From an uncultured Clostridia bacterium (GTDB taxonomy: Bacteria; Bacillota; Clostridia; UBA1381), in assembly GCA_934463455.1 (NCBI GenBank), contig CAKSJU010000091.1, forward strand, positions 1 through 8,728: a stretch of DNA of 8,728 nucleotides. Direction: 5' to 3'. The notes under the pieces are model-generated. The model saw only the letters and a program-made list of their open reading frames with translations, was not told where the DNA came from and did no database searches. Positions 1 through 7,192 of this stretch are shown here, one piece after another. The number at the start of each line of letters is the position of its first letter. The first letter of the stretch is position 1. A program made the translations under genes and the position numbers.

Positions 1-219
1 TATATCATCTTGGAGGTTTCGTAAAGAGTTTACACAAAATTCGGGATTGACTCGACTCAAATATCAGCTAGTTCACAATCTGAGCATCTGCCGCTTCACC
101 GGACGGTCCGTTTTTTTAGCAAGCCTGGATAACATCTTTCTTGGCAGTACCATGGAGGGCGGCTATACATGCCGCTGCTTTGACTATCACGGAAAAACCT
201 CAGTTTTGAAAATTATTAA
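1..219. other. Leader stretch without a convincing gene; possible transposon-end relic
   Basis: An open frame runs through here into the downstream araC gene, but its translation does not resemble an AraC N-terminus and it lies upstream of a good internal promoter, so I do not call it coding. Base composition looks richer in GC than the DNA that follows. The sequence AGTTTACACAAAATTCGGGA at about 28-46 resembles the right end of IS256-type elements; this is recognition from memory only, without a matching left end or transposase. A short hairpin (CGGA/TCCG at 100-103/107-110) followed by seven T residues (111-117) could be a weak terminator. A GCGGC/GCCGC hairpin is at 159-175. These fit the scarred end of an older insertion, but nothing is proven. 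Confidence 0.3.
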
Positions 220-236
220 ATTGTTTATGAAAATCA
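207..236 (+). promoter_or_regulatory. Candidate AraC operator upstream of araC (direct repeat, 21-nt period)
   Basis: TGAAAATTA at 207-215 and TGAAAATCA at 228-236 match at 8 of 9 bases and are exactly 21 nt apart. The second half lies in the 17-mer ATTGTTTATGAAAATCA (220-236), which recurs identically at 3866-3882. The 17-mer starts 37 nt upstream of the TTGACA of the araC promoter. Same-orientation half-sites two helical turns apart are typical of AraC-family dimers, so autoregulation by the adjacent regulator is the likely reading. Confidence 0.65.
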
Positions 237-256
237 ACATGTTTATTTCTTTTCGC

Positions 257-285
257 TTGACAACTTTTGTATTAAGTGCTAATAT
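257..285 (+). promoter_or_regulatory. Sigma-A promoter for araC
   Basis: A perfect -35 TTGACA (257-262) is followed, after a 17-nt spacer, by -10 TAATAT (280-285). The expected start of transcription is about 292, just upstream of the AAGGAGG ribosome site at 302-308. This promoter is the main reason for rejecting the longer upstream open frame as coding sequence. Confidence 0.8.
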
Positions 286-316
286 TAATATATGTCTGAA
301 TAAGGAGGAATACGGT

Positions 317-1150
317 GTGATGTTACATCTTGACAACGTTAACATTATTTCATTCGGCATTAAAAAAATAACCTCATCCGACTGGCTGAATCTTGTAAAT
401 AAGTCTGTATTTTTTCACAGGATGTATTATTTTTACGATTCAGGTGTCTCGGGTATATGCCGCAACAAAGAAATTATCGAGTTTAAACCGAGGGCATTTT
501 ATTTTGTTCCAAGTAATTCCTTGATTAAGTTCAACCTAAATACAGATGAGCATATAAATCATTTTTATATTGACTTTTCGACACAAGAAATATCTTTTGC
601 CGAAAAAGTATTTACAATGAGCTTTAAAGACTACCCTTATTTAGAGAGCTTCTTAAGCTTTGTGATTTCTTACAGTGCCGAACACAACATAGAAAATGTA
701 CCCTATACTCATCGGTACGTCCTCGGTCAAAATGATGAACCGTTAATAAACGGTATAAAAAGCATCCTCACAACATTTCTAATCTTATTGAGTGAAAACA
801 ATAAGATTTATAAAACAAGCATGAATTCTGTTGAGAAAGCCGTAAGTTTTATTCAAGCCAACTACTCAAGAAAAATACTATTGGATGAATTATGCAGCGT
901 TGCCTACCTGTCTAAAAATCAGCTTATACGAAGATTCAAAGTGCAGTACGGCACAACTCCACATAATTATATTATTAACTATAAAATGCTTATCGCAACA
1001 AATATGATACAATCAAATTTTTCGTTATTTGAAATAGCGTCTTTTTTGGGATATGAATCCGTATCATCTTTTTCAACCGCGTTTAAAGCACATTTCGGCT
1101 TTCCTCCGTCGAAATTAAAACAAGACGACAACTCATTAAAACCTTATTGA
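317..1150 (+). CDS. AraC-family transcriptional regulator
   Basis: DNA-binding regulator of about 277 residues, the usual size for the family. Numbering from ATG 320, residues 1-165 form an N-terminal sensor region (FYFVPSNSLIKFNL is a cupin-like strand pair). Residues 168-268 hold the double helix-turn-helix: first HTH ILLDELCSVAYLSKNQLIRR (186-205), second around SLFEIASFLGYESVSSFS (235-252), closing with F-x-x-x-F-G-F-P-P (255-263). The start is GTG 317 (8 nt after AGGAGG 303-308) or the next codon, ATG 320; the frame stays open further upstream, but a consensus promoter at 257-285 rules that part out. It is monocistronic and convergent with the PHP gene. The repeat box upstream of its own promoter recurs before the DUF6067 gene, so it probably regulates itself and that cluster. 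The effector is unknown, perhaps a sugar or glycoside. Confidence 0.9.
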   Translation: MMLHLDNVNIISFGIKKITSSDWLNLVNKSVFFHRMYYFYDSGVSGICRNKEIIEFKPRAFYFVPSNSLIKFNLNTDEHINHFYIDFSTQEISFAEKVFTMSFKDYPYLESFLSFVISYSAEHNIENVPYTHRYVLGQNDEPLINGIKSILTTFLILLSENNKIYKTSMNSVEKAVSFIQANYSRKILLDELCSVAYLSKNQLIRRFKVQYGTTPHNYIINYKMLIATNMIQSNFSLFEIASFLGYESVSSFSTAFKAHFGFPPSKLKQDDNSLKPY

Positions 1151-1184
1151 TAAAATAATCCGTGACTGACTTTTATATGTCTAA

Positions 1185-1206
1185 GGGAGTGCATAAATGC
1201 ACTCCC
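1185..1206. terminator. Hairpin terminator between convergent genes
   Basis: GGGAGTGCAT (1185-1194) and ATGCACTCCC (1197-1206) form a perfect 10-bp inverted repeat; the terminal A-T pair must open to give a TAAA loop. It lies 35 nt after the araC stop codon and only 4 nt beyond the PHP stop codon on the other strand, so it can serve both. Neither side has a clean run of T residues (GATTTATCTT on the plus side), so termination may be incomplete. Confidence 0.65.
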
Positions 1207-1210
1207 CGAT

Positions 1211-2566
1211 TTATCTTCCGAAATAACCGTCCTCAAATTCTTTTATACGCTTTTCCATAAGCTCTATTGCAGGCTTAAGATATTTTGCGCCGGCATAATA
1301 TTCAACCATCATAACACCCGAGCTTTTCGTCAATCTGTCATGTATTCCGAAATAATTGTCAATCAAAAATATTGCATATTTTGATACCCTCAAATTGCCG
1401 TAAACATGCTCTCTCTGATTCCCTATGCTTTCAATAGCAACCGAATATCCGTCAACAATTGATTTTTTTATATCCCCATCCGAGAATACAAGCGTATGCG
1501 CATCGCCTGCGTGTTCAACCCCTCTTATATGTGTGTTATGGCAATCCGTTGAACCGACAATCGGAACTTTTATGCCCCTTGTCCGCATTTCGTTATATAC
1601 AGCGAGCTGAATATTATTCTTATCCTGTTCTATACCGCTCATAAGCTCATAGGCATCAAAATACCCTCTTTTAAACACCTCCAAAACAACATTAATCGGT
1701 GTGTTATAGCTATCACAAACTTCCCAGAACGGGTGAGCAAAAATACACAGACCGCCGACATTCCTTATCATGTCGCATATGACCTTATGGAATGCAAGCT
1801 GCAAAGCCTCCTTGCTATCCATATCCGGGTAATTTTTTGCATCATTCTTTACTGCTTTTATAAAGCCGTCATAATCATCTGTAATCTGTTTGTTTACGCT
1901 CGAACTTCCTCCGAAATTCACTATATGAATCCTGCCGTCGAAGTTTTCGTGAACTTCTTCGCCCAAAAATGCTTTAAAGCCTGTATTCAGTTCATTTAAT
2001 TTTTCGACAGCTCTTTTTGACGAATCAAAAAATCTATGGTCGGTAATTGCACAAAAATCATTGCCGAATCTGCGCATATTCGATACGACAATCTCAGGAT
2101 TTTCATTACCGTCCGAAAATACAGTATGTAAATGCAAATCCCCTTTCAGCGGTCGTCTGCAATACAAATCCTCTTTCAAAGAATACATATAAAAGCGCGT
2201 CATTTCCTCCCTTTTGTGAAGATTCCAATACTTTTTGTATCCAAGCTTAACCTCGTCCAAATAATCGTACTGTTTTGCATCTGCTCTGACTCTTATGCAC
2301 CACTTTTGTTCACCGATAAATTTATACTCAAATTCAAGAACTCCGTTTTTGGGATACATCTCAAATTCTTTATATTTATATCCGTCTAATGTAAAATCAT
2401 CATTAATCGGGATATCATGAATTTCCATTGGGCAGACCGAAACATAATATTTAACTTCATCAATAAAATTCAAATATTCGGTCTTGGCTCTGATTTTAAC
2501 CTTTGTGATTTTATCTGCCTCAACTATTGACGGAAAAATGTCAAAATTAATCAACTCATCTCTCAT
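1211..2566 (-). CDS. PHP-domain metallohydrolase (CehA/McbA-like)
   Basis: Predicted metal-dependent phosphoesterase or hydrolase of 451 residues, cytoplasmic (no signal peptide). An N-terminal region of about 135 residues, rich in beta-strand, precedes the PHP domain; such an extension is common in CehA-like proteins. PHP metal ligands are visible in order: GDLHLHTVFSDG (H145, H147, D152), ITDH (D176, H177), LGEEVH (E203/E204, H206), H214, FAHP (H278) and GSTDCHNT (D341, H343). All the motifs needed for a trinuclear metal site appear intact, so the enzyme is probably active. The ATG at 2566 follows AAGGGG. It is the second gene of an operon with the Eis-like acetyltransferase, 40 nt downstream of it, and should depend on the promoter at 3821-3849. 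PHP enzymes act on phosphate esters or similar bonds, but the substrate cannot be read from sequence. Confidence 0.88.
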   Translation of the reverse strand: MRDELINFDIFPSIVEADKITKVKIRAKTEYLNFIDEVKYYVSVCPMEIHDIPINDDFTLDGYKYKEFEMYPKNGVLEFEYKFIGEQKWCIRVRADAKQYDYLDEVKLGYKKYWNLHKREEMTRFYMYSLKEDLYCRRPLKGDLHLHTVFSDGNENPEIVVSNMRRFGNDFCAITDHRFFDSSKRAVEKLNELNTGFKAFLGEEVHENFDGRIHIVNFGGSSSVNKQITDDYDGFIKAVKNDAKNYPDMDSKEALQLAFHKVICDMIRNVGGLCIFAHPFWEVCDSYNTPINVVLEVFKRGYFDAYELMSGIEQDKNNIQLAVYNEMRTRGIKVPIVGSTDCHNTHIRGVEHAGDAHTLVFSDGDIKKSIVDGYSVAIESIGNQREHVYGNLRVSKYAIFLIDNYFGIHDRLTKSSGVMMVEYYAGAKYLKPAIELMEKRIKEFEDGYFGR

Positions 2567-2606
2567 GTATGTTCAGCCCCTTTATTGTGACTTTTAAATT
2601 ATATTT

Positions 2607-3788
2607 TTAAAAATGCTCATCTATAAATATTTCCCTTTTCGGAAAGAGTTGGGACAAGTCACATTTCTTGTTATATATTTCAAGCTCGGGAACCAACTCG
2701 TATTTTTCATATCTGCCCATAATTAATGAAGAAAATGCACGAATTGTCATCTTTGCATCAATGTTTTCTCCGCCGCGAGTTACCTTTCCGTTCTCTATGG
2801 TAAATATATCATTATTCCATGGGCAATATTCATCTTCTATTTCAATCGTTAAATTTTCTTTTGGAGTTCTCCGTTTCAAAATTTCATATACGTCAACCAC
2901 TCTTGTACTTCCCATATACTCAATTTCTCTGTCTGTATTTCTTTTGCCCCAACCCCCGTTAAATTCACAAAAGGCACTCAAATCATCATTACACGAAACT
3001 ATAACTCTGTCCGAATAATCCTTCAATGTTGAAAAATAGTTCAGAATACCCTCTATGCCCGAAATGTCCGAATACCAAAAATCATGCACTTGTATATCCT
3101 GTATTTTATCCTCATATGTTTTTATGCTGTAACTTACATATCCGTCCGGACTGCCGTTTGTATAATGAACATATGGGAAAACCGATTTGGAGTACGGCTT
3201 GATTTGTTCAAAAAAGCTGTCCCACTTTTTACTTACAATGCAAAGATTTTTATTTTCGATGAATTTATGATAAATATTCTTAACATCTTCTTTCATCTTA
3301 TCCGAACCGTCAAAATGCCTGATTTCACCGGTCATTTTTGCATGAATCATCTCTGTTGGAATTTTCCATTTTGTGATTTCGGCAGTAACTTCATAGCCGA
3401 ACTTTCTGTAATAATCGCCTCGGAAAGGGTAAAGATGAGAAATAATCTGCCCTTCTTCCCTCATCATTTCAAATGCCCGTTTATAAATTTTTTTAATTGC
3501 CCCCTTCCCTCTTGCCTCTATACTCGAAACAACGTTTCCTATGCCTGCCATTTTAACCGGTTTTCCGTCGAATAAGACCTCATACTTATATATCTCCATT
3601 GCGGCTATGACATCGTTTTCAAATGCGCCTAACCTGATAAAACCTCTTTCCTGTGAAGCCATTGCTTTATCTCTTTCCACCGCTTCATTAATAGCTTCAT
3701 CCGTTACAGGTAAAAAAAACAGAACAGAAGATAATTGTTTAAATTTTCTTATTTCTTTACCGTAAAACTCTCTTATCTCCAAAATCAT
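2607..3788 (-). CDS. Eis-like GNAT N-acetyltransferase with C-terminal SCP2-like domain
   Basis: Acetyl-CoA-dependent N-acetyltransferase of 393 residues, close to the usual 390-410 of the Eis family. The N-terminal GNAT domain shows the acetyl-CoA strand and loop GNVVSSIEARGKGAIKKIYK (84-103), then ISHLYPFRGDYYRKFGYE (116-133). Y127 aligns by eye with the general-acid tyrosine of mycobacterial Eis. The C-terminal third (from about 290) fits the sterol-carrier-like fold of the family. The chain ends in Phe; in mycobacterial Eis a C-terminal Phe carboxylate is used in catalysis, and the same ending is seen here. The ATG at 3788 follows AAAAGGGTG at ideal spacing. It is first gene of the operon with the PHP protein and divergent from the DUF6067 gene. 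Family members acetylate amines, including aminoglycosides and peptides; here, next to a glycosidase-like protein, an amino-sugar or amine substrate is a guess. Confidence 0.87.
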   Translation of the reverse strand: MILEIREFYGKEIRKFKQLSSVLFFLPVTDEAINEAVERDKAMASQERGFIRLGAFENDVIAAMEIYKYEVLFDGKPVKMAGIGNVVSSIEARGKGAIKKIYKRAFEMMREEGQIISHLYPFRGDYYRKFGYEVTAEITKWKIPTEMIHAKMTGEIRHFDGSDKMKEDVKNIYHKFIENKNLCIVSKKWDSFFEQIKPYSKSVFPYVHYTNGSPDGYVSYSIKTYEDKIQDIQVHDFWYSDISGIEGILNYFSTLKDYSDRVIVSCNDDLSAFCEFNGGWGKRNTDREIEYMGSTRVVDVYEILKRRTPKENLTIEIEDEYCPWNNDIFTIENGKVTRGGENIDAKMTIRAFSSLIMGRYEKYELVPELEIYNKKCDLSQLFPKREIFIDEHF

Positions 3789-3820
3789 TACACACCCTTT
3801 TCATGATTATTCTTGAAATT

Positions 3821-3849
3821 ATTATAACAAAGGGAAATTTAAAAGTCAA
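3821..3849 (-). promoter_or_regulatory. Sigma-A promoter for the acetyltransferase-PHP operon
   Basis: On the minus strand TTGACT (3849-3844) is followed by a 17-nt spacer and a perfect TATAAT (3826-3821). Transcription should start near 3814, about 25 nt before the acetyltransferase ATG. The outer half-site of the AraC-type operator ends only 3 nt from this -35 box, so a bound regulator would touch polymerase here. Confidence 0.8.
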
Positions 3850-3852
3850 CCA

Positions 3853-3882
3853 CAAAAATCACCACATTGTTTATGAAAATCA
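3853..3882 (+). promoter_or_regulatory. Candidate AraC operator in the divergent region (direct repeat, 21-nt period)
   Basis: CAAAAATCA (3853-3861) and TGAAAATCA (3874-3882) are 21 nt apart; the shared core AAAATCAC is identical at 3855-3862 and 3876-3883. The 17-mer ATTGTTTATGAAAATCA (3866-3882) is identical to 220-236 upstream of araC, and in both places starts 36-37 nt before TTGACA. The site lies between the -35 boxes of two divergent promoters, so one bound dimer could control both transcripts. Confidence 0.68.
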
Positions 3883-3901
3883 CTGTATTTTTTTATTTAC
3901 C

Positions 3902-3931
3902 TTGACATCAAGCATTTAAAAATGTTAATAT
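3902..3931 (+). promoter_or_regulatory. Sigma-A promoter for the DUF6067 gene
   Basis: TTGACA (3902-3907), 18-nt spacer, TAATAT (3926-3931); with a 17-nt spacer the -10 would be TTAATA. Transcription should start near 3938, inside the loop of the adjacent inverted repeat, leaving a leader of about 30 nt. The ribosome site is GAGGTGG at 3954-3960. Confidence 0.75.
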
Positions 3932-3951
3932 TTAAAAAATAATTAACATTT
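3920..3951. repeat. 10-bp inverted repeat over the -10 and start of the DUF6067 transcript
   Basis: AAATGTTAAT (3920-3929) and ATTAACATTT (3942-3951) are perfect reverse complements around a 12-nt AT-only centre. The left arm overlaps the -10 box and the right arm ends 2 nt before the ribosome site. Transcription from the predicted start would omit the left arm, so an RNA hairpin is unlikely in the native message; a repressor operator is the more natural reading. The araC promoter has no equivalent repeat. Confidence 0.5.
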
Positions 3952-3967
3952 ATGAGGTGGTTTTCAA

Positions 3968-6250
3968 ATGTTTAAAATATCTGCACCGGACAATATAACA
4001 GTCGGTATTAACTGTTCGGTTGACTTCAGTATCGATATTGCATCCTCCGAAGATATTGATGCGGTAATCGAATTTCAAAGCTTTTCGGATATTGAAGTTA
4101 AATGCATAAACTGCTCTTATACTTCAAAAGACGGTGTTGACGAAATAAAGTCCGTCAAATTTTATAAAGGAATCACAAAGACTGTTTGGTGTTATGCGAA
4201 ATCCCGCAAAAAATGTACTATAGGCGAAAAAATCGGGAGTTTGGTAATATCTTCTTTTGGCAGAATTTTATTTGAAAATGACCTTTCAATATATGCTGAT
4301 GACATTGTAACAGCAGGAAAACTTCACTACTTGAATTCAAAACTCGGAATAAAAGACGAAGTTATTCCGCCTTACGTTCCCGTTTGTCAAACCGGTAATA
4401 CAATCAAAATTCTCGGGAGAGAATATCATCTTAACAACATAGGTCTGCCCTCGAGAGTAGTCAGTTATTTCAATCAAAATATTAGGATTTGTGACACGGC
4501 AACGGACATTATTTCAAAGGAAATAAGCTTTGATGTGGGCGATGAGGTTTTCGTAAATGCCGATAAAGAAATATATAACTGTGATACATACAGTCTGCAA
4601 AAATTCAGTAACGAGAGCGAAAACTTTATTCTGAATATTACCGCAAAATTTGAATTTGACGGTTATGCCGGGTATCAAATGGAATTAATACCAAAAACAG
4701 ATATGCACTTGAATGATATTTGTCTTAATATTCCAATTTCAGAATTTTGCCAAAAATATTTTATGGGTCTTTCAAAACAAGGAGGATATTTTGATAAGAC
4801 TTTGAACTTTAAATGGAACGCAGAGCTAAATCAAGATTGTTTTTGGGTCGGAAATGTAAATGCCGGCGCAAAGTTTTTGTTTAAATCAGATAATTATAAA
4901 CGGCCGCTTGTCAATATTTATTATTCGATGTCACCGCTGAATCTGCCTGCATCGTGGAATAACGGCGGAAACGGAGGAATAAAGTATAAAGATAATGCAT
5001 TTATCTCATATACAGGAAATATTGACTTAAAGCAAGGCGAAAAGGTGCGTTTTGATTTTGATATTATCGCCACACCGCTGAAAGAAATCGACTTAAAAAA
5101 ACAGATGAATATGCGTATATTTCATAAATATACAAAGGTTGAAAACTGGATTGAGGAAGCGGCTTCTGTCGGGGCGAATATAATTAACATACACCACGGC
5201 AACGATTTAAACCCGTTTATCAACTATCCATTTGTTGAAAAGGACGCATTGCGCGACTTTACAGAAAAGGCGCACAAAAAAAACATTTTGGTAAAATTAT
5301 ATTATACAATTCGTGAGTTTTCAATCTATGCAAACGAATTTAGGGCATTTAGGGATTTGGAATATGAGATATTTATGAAAAACTCAGATATCAATCAAGA
5401 TCTGTTATGGCAGGGCGAGATGAAAAAATGGATGAAGGATAATGTGGGTGATGATGTCATCCCCGCTTGGCGCGAAAATTTAAAGGGTGATAAATATCAT
5501 GATTCGTTTGACGCTTCGATTATTACCGACGGTCAATCGAGAATGGCTAATTTTTATATTGCCGGATTACAAGAGTTGATTGATTCCTGTGATATTGACG
5601 GTCTGTATATAGATGATGCTGTTATCGACCGCCAAACGTTGAGACGCGCAAAGAGAGTAATGTCACAAAAAAAGAATTTCATTGATTTTCATTCATGGAA
5701 TCACTTCGATTCGCGCGCAGGATATACAAGTTCATCTTTGTTATATATGGAATTGTTCCCATATATCGATAAGCTGTGGCTCGGTGAGGATTTTGATTAC
5801 AACAAGCCTTTTGATTATTGGCTGATTGAGATAAGCGGAATACCGTTCGGACTGATGAGTGAAATGTTGCAAAACGGAGGAAATCAGTGGGAGGGACTTA
5901 ACTTTGGTATGACAAACAGATTCGGCTGGCTTGAGGGTTTTTCACCGGAAGCTGTCTGGAATATCTTTGACAAATATTTATCCGATACCGAATTGGTTGG
6001 ATTTTGGCATGGCAAAAATCCGGTTGTTCTCAGCAATCATAATATAAAAGCATCTTTATATACAAAGCAGAATGCCGATTACATCGTTGTCTCAAATCCT
6101 ACCGATTCCGTTCAAGAAACAATGATATCATTCAAAAATGCAAAATTGTCCATCCCGTACATCAAGGATTTTCAGAATGAAACAGATTGCCCAGGGCTGA
6201 TATCAATACCTCCGCACAAAGGCTATTTAATTATCGCTGAGACGCATTAA
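3968..6250 (+). CDS. DUF6067-type glycoside hydrolase-like protein
   Basis: Large 760-residue protein without a signal peptide, so probably cytoplasmic. Residues 1 to about 370 look like beta-sandwich domains. From M380 (MNMRIFHKYTKVENWIEEAA) a TIM-barrel-like region begins: INIHHGNDLNPF (406-417), LVKLYYTIRE, then DIDGLYIDDAVIDR (542-555), HSWNHFDS, PYIDKLWLGEDFDY (598-611) and SGIPFGLMSEMLQNGGNQWE. These segments match my memory of DUF6067, the 'glycoside hydrolase domain' proteins distantly related to GH123. D549/D550 and E607/D608 follow predicted barrel strands and are candidate catalytic acids; this is inference. The ATG follows GAGGTGG with 7-nt spacing. The gene is monocistronic, with its own promoter and a strong terminator, divergent from the acetyltransferase-PHP operon. 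Family substrate is not established; cleavage of an imported glycoside or oligosaccharide is plausible. Confidence 0.85.
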   Translation: MFKISAPDNITVGINCSVDFSIDIASSEDIDAVIEFQSFSDIEVKCINCSYTSKDGVDEIKSVKFYKGITKTVWCYAKSRKKCTIGEKIGSLVISSFGRILFENDLSIYADDIVTAGKLHYLNSKLGIKDEVIPPYVPVCQTGNTIKILGREYHLNNIGLPSRVVSYFNQNIRICDTATDIISKEISFDVGDEVFVNADKEIYNCDTYSLQKFSNESENFILNITAKFEFDGYAGYQMELIPKTDMHLNDICLNIPISEFCQKYFMGLSKQGGYFDKTLNFKWNAELNQDCFWVGNVNAGAKFLFKSDNYKRPLVNIYYSMSPLNLPASWNNGGNGGIKYKDNAFISYTGNIDLKQGEKVRFDFDIIATPLKEIDLKKQMNMRIFHKYTKVENWIEEAASVGANIINIHHGNDLNPFINYPFVEKDALRDFTEKAHKKNILVKLYYTIREFSIYANEFRAFRDLEYEIFMKNSDINQDLLWQGEMKKWMKDNVGDDVIPAWRENLKGDKYHDSFDASIITDGQSRMANFYIAGLQELIDSCDIDGLYIDDAVIDRQTLRRAKRVMSQKKNFIDFHSWNHFDSRAGYTSSSLLYMELFPYIDKLWLGEDFDYNKPFDYWLIEISGIPFGLMSEMLQNGGNQWEGLNFGMTNRFGWLEGFSPEAVWNIFDKYLSDTELVGFWHGKNPVVLSNHNIKASLYTKQNADYIVVSNPTDSVQETMISFKNAKLSIPYIKDFQNETDCPGLISIPPHKGYLIIAETH

Positions 6251-6316
6251 AAAACTTCTGGTAAAAACCCACACCTGCGGATATAGAAACAATGCAACAT
6301 TTGTGGAATATATTAT

Positions 6317-6357
6317 AAAACCCTGGCTGATTCCGTTATAAACTCAGCCGGGGTTTT
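6317..6357. terminator. Strong intrinsic terminator after the DUF6067 gene
   Basis: AAAACCCTGGCTGA (6317-6330) pairs with TCAGCCGGGGTTTT (6344-6357) over 14 bp with one G-T pair, around a 13-nt loop. The A and T runs at the ends make it work in both directions, so it could also stop transcripts of the degraded araC gene coming from the right. The remaining DNA up to 6492 is AT-rich and I see no gene in it. Confidence 0.88.
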
Positions 6358-6492
6358 GGTCAAAAATCAGAATATAATACTTTCATTTTTTGCACTTCCT
6401 CATATAATAATTATTTCTTTTAAAGTATCACTGCTTAAAGCTTGTTTATCACACTTTCCAAAAATTCCAATGTTTTTTGAAATTCTAAAAAA

Positions 6493-7192
6493 CTACAAGA
6501 GATTTTGATAGGCGGTTGTTTTTTGCGGCGAATAGTGAAAAAATTTCTTGTAAAGTCGGGAAAAATAATTATAATTTGAATATCCGAACGAGGCGGCAAT
6601 GTTCTGAAGTGACATTTCACCTCTCAAAATCATCTCACGTGCCATAAGCATTTTTTGCTCCTGTACATAAGAAACCGCCGTCTTTCCGGTTTCCTGTTTA
6701 AAAAGCCATGCCCCATATTCCCTTGACAGGTGAACTTCCCGACACAAATCGCGTAGTGAGATAGTTTCCGTAATATGCATAGCGACATATCTCAACATTT
6801 TCTGAATATACGGATTTACGGAAACCTGCTCATTTAGTCTGATAAGCTCATATAAAATCGCATTTAATATGTTTGAACACTTTTCCTGATCATAATTCCG
6901 ATTCTGCAAGTTCGGAAACGGAAATGCCGCCAACAGTTTTCGTATTTCCTCTGTTACAATTCCGGGCATGTATTCCGACAGCACGATTTGTTTCCCCGGT
7001 TGAAAATGAAAGTTGTAGCTTACATAGCGAAAATTTTCTTTCGACTCCTCTCTGGCCCGCATCGTGTTCGGCGCGAGAAAAATTGCATCACTTTTTTAGC
7101 GTGTATTTTTTATCATTGGCATAATAAACCATCGCACCATCCAGGACAAAAGTCAAATCATAATACGGAATCGCAAATGGAACGTTTAGAAT
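6493..7192 (-). pseudogene. Second AraC-family regulator, broken by a single-base frameshift
   Basis: The 5' part reads NVPFAIPYYDLTFVLDGAMV and on to YTLKK, a typical cupin sensor start, then hits TGA at 7090-7088. One base out of frame the domain continues as DAIFLAPNTMRAREE, then a sensor region, then a complete double HTH: ISLRDLCREVHLSREYGAWL, and SLQNIAASFGYSNYNYFSRL followed by YKKFFHYSP. Removing one A from the A6 run (7097-7092, minus strand) restores LKSDAIFLAPN. The ATG at 7062 lies inside the domain and is not a true start. The 5' end is unclear: no ATG lies in frame within reach, only rare candidates such as ATT 7192 or a TTG further back, and conserved sequence overlaps the start of the opposite gene. 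A sequencing error is possible, but the neighbour is broken too. The original role was probably control of the adjacent acyltransferase or sugar genes. Confidence 0.78.

Noticed and set aside
47..316. N-terminal extension of the araC reading frame from TTG 47
   Set aside because: A TTGACA-17-TAATAT promoter and AAGGAGG site lie inside it, the translated part is not AraC-like, and GTG 317/ATG 320 gives a normal protein length.
2668..3018. Plus-strand open frame of 116 codons
   Set aside because: Antisense to the Eis-like gene with no ribosome site or recognisable family.
3084..3575. Plus-strand open frame of 163 codons with a hydrophobic start
   Set aside because: It lies entirely antisense to the well-supported Eis-like gene, has no ribosome site, and its apparent hydrophobicity is a by-product of the opposite coding strand.
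6435..6620. Minus-strand 61-codon open frame
   Set aside because: Overlaps the HTH-coding end of the second araC gene in another frame; the composition is that of a shadow frame.
7062..7098. Programmed frameshifting at the A6G sequence CTA AAA AAG TGA in the second araC gene
   Set aside because: It resembles the dnaX slippery heptamer, but that gives a -1 shift, while the downstream domain needs +1. Regulators of this family are not known to use frameshifting, and the partner gene is broken as well.
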